Source: Cryobacterium cryoconiti
Lineage (GTDB): Bacteria; Actinomycetota; Actinomycetes; Actinomycetales; Microbacteriaceae
Assembly (NCBI RefSeq): GCF_004403065.1
Contig: NZ_SOHA01000017.1
Location: forward strand, 62,777-126,776
Direction of reading: 5' to 3'
DNA length: 64,000 nt
Shown: positions 14,438 through 23,101 of the stretch, one piece after another
Numbering within the stretch: position 1 is the stretch's first letter
Layout: each line of letters opens with the position of its first letter
Notes under the pieces: generated by a model
Told to the model about the DNA's origin: nothing
Databases searched by the model: none
Seen by the model: the letters and a program-made list of their open reading frames with translations, nothing else
Translations under genes and position numbers: made by a program

Positions 14438-16789
14438 ATGGGAATTGTGGAATACGAGCCGGGAACCCCGTTTCCCGGTGAGATCGGGCGCACCACCGAC
14501 GAGTCGAGTCCGGCCTGGCCGGCACCGATCCGGGCGAAGAAGGATGCCCCCAACGTGTTGACCATCGTGCTCGACGACACCGGCTTCGGCCAACTCGGCT
14601 GTTACGGCGGACCGATCGCCACGCCGAATTTCGACGCGCTCGCGGTCAACGGCGTGCGCTACAACAACATGCACACGACGGCGCTGTGCTCGCCCAGCCG
14701 CTCGTGCATCGTGACCGGGCGCAACCACCACAGCAACGGCATGGCGGCGATCACCGAGCTGGCTTCCGGCTATCCCGGCTACAACGGGGTCATCCCGTTC
14801 GAGAACGGCTTTCTCTCGGAGATGCTGCTCGAGCAGGGTTACAACACGTTCATGGTGGGCAAGTGGCATCTGACCCCGAGCAATCAGGAGACCGCCGCCG
14901 GCCCGTATACGCGGTGGCCGCTGGCCCGCGGGTTCGAGCGGTTCTACGGCTTCCTCGGCGGTGACACCAGCCAGTGGTATCCGGACCTGGTCTACGACAA
15001 CCACCAGGTCGACCCGCCGAAGACCCCGGAGGAGGGCTACCACCTCACCGACGACCTGATCGACAAGTCGATGCAGTTCATCACCGACGCCAGGCAGGTC
15101 GACCCGGAGAAACCCTTCCACCTGCACCTCTGCTTCGGTGCGACGCACGCCCCGCATCACGTGCCGAGGGAATGGGCCGATAAATACGCCGGCCAGTTCG
15201 ACGACGGCTGGGACGCCTACCGTGAGAAGACGTTCGCCCGCCAGAAGAAGCTGGGCATCATTCCTCCCGACACGGAGCTCTCCCGCCACGACCCGGATGT
15301 TCCGGAGTGGGACTCCCTGCCCGAACCGGCACGCAGGCTCGCAAGCCGAATGATGGAGGTGTACGCAGGGTTCCTGGAGCACACCGACCACCACCTCGGC
15401 CGGCTCCTCGACTACCTGCGCGGCGAGGGACTGCTGGAGAACACCATCGTGATGGTCATCTCCGACAACGGTGCCAGTGCCGAGGGCGGCCCGACCGGCA
15501 CCACCAACGAGGCCCAGTTCTTCAACAACGCCCAGGAGCCCCTGGAGGAGAGCCTGGCGCTGATCGACGAGATCGGCGGTCCGGCACATTTCAACCACTA
15601 CCCGTGGGGCTGGTCCTGGGCCGGCAACACGCCGTTCCGTCGCTGGAAGCGGGAGACGTATCGCGGCGGCTCCACCGATCCGTTCATCGTCTCCTGGCCG
15701 GCCGGGATCACTGCGCGAGGTGAGGTGCGCACCCAGTACGCGCACATCATCGACATGGTGCCCACCCTGCTCGACCTGCTCGAGGTGAAGCCGCCCGCCG
15801 CGATTCGGGGCGTCACCCAGTCACCGCTGCAGGGGGTGAGCTTCGCCGACACCCTCAACGACCCGGCGGCGCCGACCCGGCATCACACCCAGTATTTCGA
15901 GATGCTCGGCCACCGCGCGATCTACCACGACGGATGGCGCGCCGTCTGCCCCTGGCCCGGCCCGTCGTTCACGGAGGCCGGCATGCCCTTCGGCCAGCCG
16001 ATCTCCGCGGAGAAGCTGTCCGAACTCGACGCCACCGGCTGGGAGCTCTACCGGGTGGCGAGTGACCCGGCGGAGAACCACAACCTCGCGGGGGAACGCC
16101 GGGACATCCTGATCGCCATGATCGCGACCTGGTACGTCGAAGCCGGCAAATACGGGGTCATGCCCGTCGACGGCAGTGGGCTGGCCCGCATGGTGGTGGA
16201 GAAGCCACTGGTCTCCGTGCCGCGCGACCGGTACTCGTACCGGCCTGACACCCAGTCGGTCCCGTTCTTCGCGGGCCCCCGGGTACTCAACCGTCCGCAC
16301 AGCATCACGGCGGCGGTCGAGATCCCCGAAAGGGGAGCCGAAGGCGTGCTGCTGTGCCAGGGCTCGGCGGCGGGAGGCTATTCTCTCTTCGTCAAGGACG
16401 GCAAGCTGCACTACGTGCACAACTATGTGGGCCGGGCGCTGTATACCGTCTCCTCCCCGGAGATCCTTCCGACGGGGACGCACGACCTCCGCTTCGAGTT
16501 CGAGCCGACGGGTCCGCCCGACCTGAAGGCGGGAAAGGGCACACCAGGCCGGATGCAGCTCTACGTGGATGGTGCGCTCGTCGCCGATGCCGAGGCGCCG
16601 GTCACGGTCCCGTTCGCGCTGAACCCGGGCGTCCTGACCTGCGGCGCCAACCCCGGCTCGCCGGTGACGCCGGAGTACACGAGCCCGTTCCGGTTCACCG
16701 GCACGATCCGAGAGGTGACCGTGGACGTCAGCGGTGAACTCCTCTCCGACCCGGAGGCCGAGCTGCGGGCTCATATGGCGCGGCAATAA
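14438..16789 (+). CDS. Cytosolic-type arylsulfatase (alkaline phosphatase superfamily)
   Basis: 783 residues from ATG 14438, preceded by CTGGAGG. Metal ligands are Asp46-Asp47 (VLDDTGFGQ). The sulfatase signature CSPSRSCIVTGR places Cys84 for conversion to formylglycine, so an FGE-type maturase is needed; none is in this window. GKWHLTP supplies catalytic Lys/His, and ISDNGAS the later Asp-Asn. The last ~180 residues look like a beta-sandwich (ALNPGVLTCG, YVDGALVAD), as seen in mycobacterial AtsA/AtsD-type proteins. There is no signal peptide. A TTGACA at 14354 may be its -35, without a clear -10. It is convergent with the AAA ATPase gene. Confidence 0.93.
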   Translation: MGIVEYEPGTPFPGEIGRTTDESSPAWPAPIRAKKDAPNVLTIVLDDTGFGQLGCYGGPIATPNFDALAVNGVRYNNMHTTALCSPSRSCIVTGRNHHSNGMAAITELASGYPGYNGVIPFENGFLSEMLLEQGYNTFMVGKWHLTPSNQETAAGPYTRWPLARGFERFYGFLGGDTSQWYPDLVYDNHQVDPPKTPEEGYHLTDDLIDKSMQFITDARQVDPEKPFHLHLCFGATHAPHHVPREWADKYAGQFDDGWDAYREKTFARQKKLGIIPPDTELSRHDPDVPEWDSLPEPARRLASRMMEVYAGFLEHTDHHLGRLLDYLRGEGLLENTIVMVISDNGASAEGGPTGTTNEAQFFNNAQEPLEESLALIDEIGGPAHFNHYPWGWSWAGNTPFRRWKRETYRGGSTDPFIVSWPAGITARGEVRTQYAHIIDMVPTLLDLLEVKPPAAIRGVTQSPLQGVSFADTLNDPAAPTRHHTQYFEMLGHRAIYHDGWRAVCPWPGPSFTEAGMPFGQPISAEKLSELDATGWELYRVASDPAENHNLAGERRDILIAMIATWYVEAGKYGVMPVDGSGLARMVVEKPLVSVPRDRYSYRPDTQSVPFFAGPRVLNRPHSITAAVEIPERGAEGVLLCQGSAAGGYSLFVKDGKLHYVHNYVGRALYTVSSPEILPTGTHDLRFEFEPTGPPDLKAGKGTPGRMQLYVDGALVADAEAPVTVPFALNPGVLTCGANPGSPVTPEYTSPFRFTGTIREVTVDVSGELLSDPEAELRAHMARQ

Positions 16790-16793
16790 GGGG

Positions 16794-17516
16794 TCAGAGG
16801 AGGTGCCGGAGGTAGCGCTCCGGCTCCTCCAGGAACGAGCGCCAGTCCCGCACGAGGTCGAGGTCGTCCCAGGCGCAGGGGCGGTACCCCCACGGCCCGA
16901 CCTCATAGATGACGGCGCCCGGGAGGGACGCCAGGATCGGGGAGTGCGTCGACAGGATGACCTGGGAGCCTCCGGCGTCCAGGATGTCCTGCAGGTTGCG
17001 CAGCAGGGCGAGCGAGCCGGTGAACGAGAGGGCCGACTCCGGTTCGTCGAGAATCCACAGGCCCGGGTAGCGGGACCTGGCTGCGACGAGGTCGAGGAAG
17101 GATTCGCCGTGCGATCGCTCGTGGAACACCGGTTCGCTGCCGCCGGGGTTGTCCTCGAGGTAGGTGAAGAATCCGTGCATCGTCTCGGCGCGCAGGAAGA
17201 AGCCCCCGCGGCCGGCCCCGAGACCCCGGCTCAGCCGCAAATGGTCGGCGAGGGCTGATTCACTCCGGCGGGTGGTGTGCCGGGAGCCGGTCGATCCACC
17301 CTCCGGGCCCATGCCGTAGGCACCCGCGATGGCCTCGACGAGGGTGGACTTGCCGGCACCGTTCTCACCGACGAAGACGGTCACCGGGCCCAGTTCGAGG
17401 CCGCTGTCGAGGAGCTGACCGATCGGGGCGAGGGTGGCGGGCCAGGTGTCGCGGGCCAGCACGGGGGCGTCGGGATCCTCGCCCACGGAACGAAGCGGGC
17501 GCTCGTTTCTGGGCAT
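16794..17516 (-). CDS. AAA family ATPase (ABC-type/SMC-like small ATPase)
   Basis: 240 residues from ATG 17516; the frame extends further upstream but without coding character. Walker A GENGAGKSTL is near residues 47-56 and Walker B ILDEPESALS near 153, followed by VILSTHSPILASLPGA with the switch His. This is the small stand-alone AAA/ABC-type ATPase related to RecF/SMC heads, known from predicted ATP-binding proteins near OLD-type and toxin-like systems. No partner nuclease or membrane gene adjoins it, so the role is unknown. Its stop is 5 bp from the arylsulfatase stop. Confidence 0.85.
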   Translation of the reverse strand: MPRNERPLRSVGEDPDAPVLARDTWPATLAPIGQLLDSGLELGPVTVFVGENGAGKSTLVEAIAGAYGMGPEGGSTGSRHTTRRSESALADHLRLSRGLGAGRGGFFLRAETMHGFFTYLEDNPGGSEPVFHERSHGESFLDLVAARSRYPGLWILDEPESALSFTGSLALLRNLQDILDAGGSQVILSTHSPILASLPGAVIYEVGPWGYRPCAWDDLDLVRDWRSFLEEPERYLRHLL

Positions 17517-17666
17517 GCGATCATTCTGCCTGACTCGTTGCCTGACCCGCATGGCCGTCGAGGTGTCCGCCTGCCCGGCGTCCCGCCCGGATTGGGGCGC
17601 GGTGGGCTGGTGTGGAACTCTGGTCGTACGGTTATCGCATGTCGGAGGACGGAAACGGGGAGACGC

Positions 17667-18107
17667 ATGAGCGAGCGACGCAGAGGTGCGTCCGGGGCGC
17701 CGGCCGCGCAACGGCTACGGACCGTGATCGCCGTCGTCGGGGCTGCCGTCGTGGTCGTCGGACTGGTCGTGCACGCATCCGTGGCCGGCGTGGCCGGTGA
17801 TGTCGGCGGCGGTGCGCTCTACGCAGTGCTGGTCTATCTGGGGGTGCTGTTCGTCGCCCCGCGGGTGCGCGCGCTTCGCGCCGCGGCGATGGCCTTCGGC
17901 CTGTGTGCGCTGATCGAGTTCGCGCAGTTGAGCGGTGTGCCGGCCGCGCTCGCCGCGTGGTTCCCGCCGATCCGACTCGTGCTGGGCACCACCTTCGTCG
18001 CCACCGACCTGGTGGCCTACCTCGCGGGAGTGATCGTGGTCGCGGCGGCGGATGCTGTCGCCTGCCGGCGGCGGAGAGCAGCGGCGGTGAGCAGCGGCAT
18101 CCGGTGA
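17667..18107 (+). CDS. DUF2809 membrane protein
   Basis: 146 residues with about four hydrophobic helices (about 20-40, 48-68, 72-90, 112-130) and basic ends. The GGGALYAVLVYLGVLFVAP and ALIEFAQL segments match the DUF2809 pattern, in which a Glu within a helix is conserved. Function is unknown in the family; the fold resembles VanZ-like proteins. It is divergent from the AAA ATPase gene with 150 bp between. Confidence 0.8.
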   Translation: MSERRRGASGAPAAQRLRTVIAVVGAAVVVVGLVVHASVAGVAGDVGGGALYAVLVYLGVLFVAPRVRALRAAAMAFGLCALIEFAQLSGVPAALAAWFPPIRLVLGTTFVATDLVAYLAGVIVVAAADAVACRRRRAAAVSSGIR

Positions 18108-18113
18108 GCTGGG

Positions 18114-18458
18114 CTAGCCGGTGATTTCCGCCAGGCGTGCGGCCACGATCTGCTCGAGCACGTCGTCAGGCACCGGGTGGTCGGTCGTGAAGCGGATGGT
18201 GCCCTTCGACAGGGAGAAGCCTCCGAGGTGAGCGCGCACCGCATCGACCGCCGCGGGTGAGAACGGGAAGACCGACAGATGCTCTGCGCTGGCGGACACG
18301 CCGAGAAGCGGGCTGCCGTTCACCTTCAGGGTGGGGAGTCCGTAGCTGACACCGTCGACGGCGTCGGGTGCGAGCCGCCGGGCGATATCGATGACGTGCT
18401 GGAGCGCGTCGCGCTCAGGCTGGGGGACGGCGGCCAGGGACTCCTCAATGGAATTCAT
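18114..18458 (-). CDS. DUF1801 / YdhG-like small protein
   Basis: 114 residues. The segments YGLPTLKVNG, SAEHLSVFPFSP and SKGTIRFTTDHPVPDD are typical of the DUF1801 (YdhG/frataxin-like) family; the last includes the usual GTIRF strand. Family members have been proposed as iron chaperones, but this is weakly supported. The stop is 7 bp from the convergent DUF2809 stop. Confidence 0.85.
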   Translation of the reverse strand: MNSIEESLAAVPQPERDALQHVIDIARRLAPDAVDGVSYGLPTLKVNGSPLLGVSASAEHLSVFPFSPAAVDAVRAHLGGFSLSKGTIRFTTDHPVPDDVLEQIVAARLAEITG

Positions 18459-18560
18459 GACCCAGAGTGTTGCACGGCTACCGGTTCGGCTGAATCGGGC
18501 ACTCGTGCCGCCCGCTCCACGGTCGGTGTTTCACGGCCCGCCACGGGCATCCGTCGTCAC

Positions 18561-18638
18561 GCTATTGCGGAGTTTTTCGGGACGCACCGGTTCTCGTGGC
18601 TACCTGACCGGCGTGTTGCGAAAATCTCCGAAGTTAGC
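18561..18638. repeat. 78-bp imperfect palindrome in intergenic region
   Basis: The left arm GCTATTGCGGAGTTTTTCG (18561-18579) and the right arm (18619-18638, ending CTCCGAAGTTAGC) are imperfect inverted copies, sharing CGGAG and TTTTCG blocks. The inner part is also roughly symmetric (CACCGGT and ACCGGCGTG). The whole could fold into a long hairpin or be a small non-coding mobile remnant. The 407-bp gap (18459-18865) contains only this element, the repeat array after it and the promoter of the next gene. Confidence 0.5.
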
Positions 18639-18690
18639 GAGGGGGCGGCAACGGATGCCCGGGGCCAACACCTCCGCACGTCGGCGGGGC

Positions 18691-18848
18691 GGGGTCTCGA
18701 CGAGCTCGACCACCGGCGGGGCGGGGTCTCGACGAGCTCGACCACCGGCGGGGCGGGGTCTCGACGAGCTCGACCACCGGCGGGGCGGGGTCTCGACGAG
18801 CTCGACCGTCGGCGGGGCGGGGTCTCGACGAGCTCGACCACCGGCGGT
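18691..18848 (+). repeat. Tandem repeat array C, 32-bp unit, variant core
   Basis: Five contiguous 32-bp units start at 18691, 18723, 18755, 18787 and 18819. The core is GGTCTCGACGAGCTCGACC, which differs from the other arrays in having CGAGCTCG, an 8-bp palindrome, where they have CAGGCTCG. One unit has CGACCGTC instead of CGACCACC. No DUF222 gene is adjacent. The array ends just before the TATGCT box of the following hydrolase gene. Confidence 0.95.
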
Positions 18849-18865
18849 CGGCCTATGCTCCCGGC

Positions 18866-19579
18866 ATGGACATCATTCTGGTTCCCGGGTTCTGGTTGGA
18901 TTCCACCTCCTGGTCACAGGTCACCCCTCCGCTGGTCGCGGCCGGGCATCGCGTGCATCCGCTCACCCTGCCCGGTCTGGAGGCCGTCGACGCGTCTCGG
19001 GCCGGTATCGGGCTGCGGCAGCACATCGACGCGGTCGTGGCCGCGATCGACGCCCTCGACCCGCTCGACGGACCCGTCGTCCTGGTCGGCCATTCCGGCG
19101 GCGGAGCCATCATCCACGGTGCCGTCGACGCGCGTCCGGAGCGGGTGCAGCGCGCCGTCTACGTCGACAGCGGTCCGCTCGGAGAGGGCGGGGTCATCAA
19201 CGACGAGCTTCCGGTCGACGGCGACGATGTGCCGTTGCCGCCCTGGGACGTGTTCGATGAGCCCGATCTCGTGGATCTGGACGACGACCTGCGGGCCGCG
19301 TTCCGCGCCCGCGCGGTGCCGCAGCCGCGTCGGGTGGCCAGCGACCGCCAGCAGCTGCACGATGAGCGTCGCTACGACGTCCCGGCCACGGTCATCGCGT
19401 GCGAGTTCTCCTCGGCCATGCTCGCCGAGTTGATCGCGGCAGGGCATCCCTACGTGGCGGAGCTCGCTCGCATCCGTGACGTCGAATATGTGGACCTGCC
19501 CACCGGGCACTGGCCGCAGTTCACGCGACCGGCCGAACTCGGCGCCGCCATCCTGGCCGCAGTCGACCGCGCGGCCTGA
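18866..19579 (+). CDS. Alpha/beta hydrolase
   Basis: 237 residues. The fold begins with ILVPGFWLDSTSW (oxyanion-hole region); the nucleophile Ser77 is in VGHSGGG; an acidic residue follows near TVIACEF; the catalytic His is in LPTGHWPQ (about residue 212). This is the small EstC/RsbQ-like class of serine hydrolases; substrate unknown. A TATGCT box at 18854-18859 lies 6 nt upstream of the ATG with no Shine-Dalgarno, so the gene is probably leaderless, and its -35 zone falls inside repeat array C. Confidence 0.87.
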   Translation: MDIILVPGFWLDSTSWSQVTPPLVAAGHRVHPLTLPGLEAVDASRAGIGLRQHIDAVVAAIDALDPLDGPVVLVGHSGGGAIIHGAVDARPERVQRAVYVDSGPLGEGGVINDELPVDGDDVPLPPWDVFDEPDLVDLDDDLRAAFRARAVPQPRRVASDRQQLHDERRYDVPATVIACEFSSAMLAELIAAGHPYVAELARIRDVEYVDLPTGHWPQFTRPAELGAAILAAVDRAA

Positions 19580-19665
19580 GGGAGAGGCTCCGCAACCGAC
19601 GAGGGCGGCGGGAGAGAGCTAGGCGCACGGTTGCAGACTATGTGCCTGCAGACCTCGGGTCTGGC

Positions 19666-20826
19666 TCACGCGGTCATGGCGAGGGTGTCCAGGGTGCGCT
19701 GGATGGCGACGGCGGCGGCGCCGCGCGCCCAGGACGGGAAGCCCTCCTCGTCGAGCCGGAGGTCGATGGCATCGGCTTCCGGGTCGCGGTCGGCGCGGAT
19801 CGCCGCCCACATCTCCTCCTCGACGATGGGGAGCATCGCCAGACCCTCGCCGGCCAGCACCAGATGCTGCACCAGGGCCAGGTTGGTGACCGCGGCGATG
19901 AAGTGCCCGAGCGCCCGGCCGGCGGCCTGCAGAACGGGCAGGGCGACGGGGTGGTCGTCTCGAGCCAGCTGGAGGACCTCTGCGAAGGTCACGGATGCGC
20001 CGATTCCCACCTCGACCTGCGACCGGATGCTGGGGATGGTGAGCATCGCCGTCGAACAGCCACGGTGGCCGAGAAAGCACAGCGGCCCGGTGGGGTCGAG
20101 CGGGAAGTGGAAGCCTCGTCCGAAGCCGCGGTCGGTGGTGCTGACCACGTTGTCGTACATGACGAGGCTGTAGCCGACTCCGGCGCCGATGGTGATCACA
20201 GCGAAGCTCGAGAGCCCTCTGGCCCGGCCGAACCAGTGCTCGGCGGCGGCCAGGGCCACCAGGTCGTTCTCGACCGTGACCGGGATTCCGAGTCTCTCCT
20301 CCACCGCGTCCGCCAGCGGCACCGAATTCCAGCCCAGATAAGAGCTGCGGTCGACAACGCGCTGATTCGAGACGGCACCTCCCACGCTGATGCCGACGGT
20401 GCAGAACGGCTGTTCGTTCGACAGCTCGTGAACCAGTTCGACGATCACGTCGACGACCGTGGAGACGTCGTGATCCGGCAACGGCCTCTCGGCCCGCCGC
20501 CCCACCGTGGCTTTGAGGTCTGTCGTGACGGCGACCGCCGCGTCACCGGTCAGTTTGATCCCGATGAACTGACGCGCATCCGCCCTGACGTCGAGCGGTT
20601 TCGCCGGCCGCCCCATCGCCCCGTCGGGCTGCTCGGTGACCTCGACCAGGAGGCCGCTGTCGAGGAGCGGCCTGACCAGCCGGGTCAGCGTCGCCAGGGA
20701 CAGACCCAGTCGCTGCGACAGGTCGCTGCGCAGGATGGGACCGTTGATGAGCACCTCACGGGCAAGCTCGCTCGAGGGTGCGCGAAACCGGGGTTCGACA
20801 GCCTCGAGTAGAACCATTGTCGTCAT
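19666..20826 (-). CDS. ROK family transcriptional regulator
   Basis: 386 residues from ATG 20826; the frame continues upstream across the GH36 gene but is not coding there. An N-terminal winged helix-turn-helix (about residues 15-65, LRSDLSQRLGLSLATLTRLV) precedes a ROK sugar-sensing domain with VGISVGGAVSN and ITIGAGVGYSLV. The zinc motif CxCGxxGC of ROK kinases and repressors is degenerate (LCFLGHRGC), so kinase activity is unlikely. It is the last gene after the alpha-galactosidase (26-bp gap) and is the natural candidate regulator of the sugar locus. Confidence 0.9.
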   Translation of the reverse strand: MTTMVLLEAVEPRFRAPSSELAREVLINGPILRSDLSQRLGLSLATLTRLVRPLLDSGLLVEVTEQPDGAMGRPAKPLDVRADARQFIGIKLTGDAAVAVTTDLKATVGRRAERPLPDHDVSTVVDVIVELVHELSNEQPFCTVGISVGGAVSNQRVVDRSSYLGWNSVPLADAVEERLGIPVTVENDLVALAAAEHWFGRARGLSSFAVITIGAGVGYSLVMYDNVVSTTDRGFGRGFHFPLDPTGPLCFLGHRGCSTAMLTIPSIRSQVEVGIGASVTFAEVLQLARDDHPVALPVLQAAGRALGHFIAAVTNLALVQHLVLAGEGLAMLPIVEEEMWAAIRADRDPEADAIDLRLDEEGFPSWARGAAAVAIQRTLDTLAMTA

Positions 20827-20852
20827 GCTCCAGTCAGATCGGGTGCGCCTGG

Positions 20853-22988
20853 TTACAGACGTTCGAGTTCGATCAGGATAGCGCTCTCGGGGTAGAGGAT
20901 CGGCGGGCGGAGGCCGACGAGCGCCAGCGCGAGGCCGCTGGCCTCGATGTCGGCCGTCGTCCAGGGCGGCGTCTGCGCCTGCGTCGTTCCCGCGGTTCCG
21001 GCAGGTTCCACGAGGCGAATCCGGTAGTGCGCGTCCGGGTCGAGACCCGGCAGGAGGAAGCGTGCGGGGTGGCTGCCGCCGGCGGGTGTGAGTTGCACGT
21101 AGGCGAAGAGCGCTTCGGAGCAGTCGTGGGCGACCACGCCGTGCACGAAGGATGCGTCGTCGGGCTGTGCCACCCGCACCACCCGGCCGGAGTGGAGCAG
21201 TCCCCGCTTCCGCTTGTAGTAGGAGGCCCATTCGCGCAGCGCCAGCCGTTCCGCATCCGTGGTCTCGGTGACGTCCCATTCGATTCCCGCGTGGCCGAAC
21301 AGGGCGGTGATCGCCCGGAACGCCAGACTATGCACCCGCCCGGTCGTGTGCGAGTGGGTAGGGCCGATGTGGGAGCCCAGCATTTCGGGCGGGATGGCGA
21401 ACTGGGTGTAGCGCTGGATGTACTGGCGTTCGAGGGCGTCGTTGCAGTCGGAGGTCCAGAACCGGTCGGCATGGGCGGCCATCCCGAGATCCACCCGGCC
21501 GCCGCCCGACGAGCACGACTCGATCTCCAGGCCGGGGTGGCGCCGCTTGAGTTCGTCGAACAACCGGTAGACGGCATCCGTCTGGCGACGCACGCCGGCG
21601 CCGCCGAGGTGGGCGGCCTCGGTGAGCACGCGGTTGTGGTCCCATTTGATGTACGACACGTCGTATTCGGTGAGGATCGCGTCGACCTGGCCCAGAACGT
21701 GCGCATAGGCTCCGGGGTGCCCGAGGTCGAGCACCTGCTGGTGCCGGGACTCCGGGGGAATGCGGCCGCCGGCCTGGAAAATCCATTCCGGATGCGTGCG
21801 GTACAGGTCGGAGTCGACGTTGACCATCTCGCCTTCGAACCAGAGCCCGAACTGCATGCCGGCGGCGTGCACCCGGTCGATCAGGGGACCGAGGCCGTCG
21901 GGCCAGACGGCCGCGTCGACGACCCAGTCGCCGAGTCCGGCGAAATCGTTGCGGCGGCCGAGGAACCAGCCGTCGTCGAGCACGAAGCGCTCGACGCCGA
22001 TCTCGCCCGCGACGTCGGCGAGTTCACCGAGCTTGACCAGGTCGTGATCGAAGTAGACGGCCTCCCACACGTTCAGTGTGAGCGGTCGGGGCGAGGACGG
22101 GTGCTCCGGCCGGGCTCGCAGCCACCGGTACAGTTTGTCGGTCATGCCGTCGATGCCGGTGGCGGAGAAGGTGGCCGCGACGGTGGGCGCCGTGTAGGTC
22201 GCGCCGGGCGGGAGAACGGCTTCGCCGGGCAGCAGGAGTTCCCCGGCACCGATGGAGGTCTGCCCGGAGGCGAGTCGCTCGACCTGGTGCCGGGTGTTGC
22301 CGCTCCAGAGCAGGCCTGTGCTCCAGACCGAGCCGTTCTGATAGTCGGCTTCGGCTGACAGGGCGAGCTGCACGACGGTGTAGTCGTGGCTCGATCGGCC
22401 TTCGCGCACCTCGCGGGACCAGGTGCCGACCTGGATGGGGCGACGCTGGGGTTGGCGTTCCTTGAGCCACCGGCCGGTGAAGTCCATCGTCTCCACGGCG
22501 TGGTCGGGCAGGGGGAGCCAGGTGGTCAGTTCGTTCAGGTCGAAGGAGCCCGGACCCGTGTTCGTCAGGGTCTGGGAAATGAGCACGACGCCCGACGGCG
22601 TCATCTCGAACGAAACGGACACGCTGAGGCCGGCGGCCCGGTCGACGGAGTCGACCACCAGGGAGGTGCTGGTGGCGTCGACGTTGGTGACGGTGAACAG
22701 CTGGGACCAGTCCTGGCTGTCCCGGTGGCCGAGGACGGCCGGGCGGCCGAGGAATCCGCGGGCATTCTCACGCCAGATTCCGGGGACCTCCGGATCGTCG
22801 ACGTTCGATTGGGGAACGCCGTCCTGCATCAGCAGGGTGAGGTCTTCGGTTCGTGTGGCCGGGCCGAGATCCTGGCCCCAGTAGACGACGGCCGGTGTGC
22901 CCGATGACACGTCCACCTGGAATGAGACTCCGTTGGCGGCGAGTTCGAGCAGGGAGTCGTTCTGGAGCAGGACTGCTGGCTGAGGCAC
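20853..22988 (-). CDS. Alpha-galactosidase, glycoside hydrolase family 36
   Basis: 711 residues with the GTG start at 22988. A GTG at 23069 is open in the same frame but would translate through a hairpin and a compositionally odd stretch. The N-terminal beta-sandwich (about 1-300) precedes the TIM barrel. The nucleophile Asp450 is in YIKWDHNR, and the acid/base Asp514 in FWTSDCNDALER; both match GH36 positions. ESCSSGGGRVDLG is the usual substrate loop. It cleaves terminal alpha-1,6-galactose as in raffinose, stachyose and melibiose. There is no signal peptide, so the sugar is imported first, consistent with the ABC genes upstream. Confidence 0.93.
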   Translation of the reverse strand: MPQPAVLLQNDSLLELAANGVSFQVDVSSGTPAVVYWGQDLGPATRTEDLTLLMQDGVPQSNVDDPEVPGIWRENARGFLGRPAVLGHRDSQDWSQLFTVTNVDATSTSLVVDSVDRAAGLSVSVSFEMTPSGVVLISQTLTNTGPGSFDLNELTTWLPLPDHAVETMDFTGRWLKERQPQRRPIQVGTWSREVREGRSSHDYTVVQLALSAEADYQNGSVWSTGLLWSGNTRHQVERLASGQTSIGAGELLLPGEAVLPPGATYTAPTVAATFSATGIDGMTDKLYRWLRARPEHPSSPRPLTLNVWEAVYFDHDLVKLGELADVAGEIGVERFVLDDGWFLGRRNDFAGLGDWVVDAAVWPDGLGPLIDRVHAAGMQFGLWFEGEMVNVDSDLYRTHPEWIFQAGGRIPPESRHQQVLDLGHPGAYAHVLGQVDAILTEYDVSYIKWDHNRVLTEAAHLGGAGVRRQTDAVYRLFDELKRRHPGLEIESCSSGGGRVDLGMAAHADRFWTSDCNDALERQYIQRYTQFAIPPEMLGSHIGPTHSHTTGRVHSLAFRAITALFGHAGIEWDVTETTDAERLALREWASYYKRKRGLLHSGRVVRVAQPDDASFVHGVVAHDCSEALFAYVQLTPAGGSHPARFLLPGLDPDAHYRIRLVEPAGTAGTTQAQTPPWTTADIEASGLALALVGLRPPILYPESAILIELERL

Positions 22989-23049
22989 GATTCGTTCCGA
23001 TGTTTGTGGTGTGCGGGTGTGGTGCGGTCGGGTGGTGCGCCGGTCGGTG

Positions 23050-23077
23050 GGGCTCGGATGCTGTCGCACCCGAGCCC
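23050..23077 (-). promoter_or_regulatory. Intercistronic hairpin between sugar-binding protein and alpha-galactosidase genes
   Basis: A perfect 8-bp inverted repeat (GGGCTCGG at 23050-23057, CCGAGCCC at 23070-23077) with a 12-nt loop lies between the binding-protein stop and the GH36 start. There is no T-run. It may stabilise the upstream mRNA or partly terminate, which would raise the binding protein over the downstream enzymes. Confidence 0.45.
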
Positions 23078-23101
23078 AACCGACCGGCCGTTACTGCGTG
23101 G

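Noticed and set aside
22989-23069. N-terminal extension of the alpha-galactosidase from GTG 23069.
   Set aside because: The extra 27 residues are Arg/Thr/Pro-rich, overlap an intercistronic hairpin and are not part of GH36 proteins.
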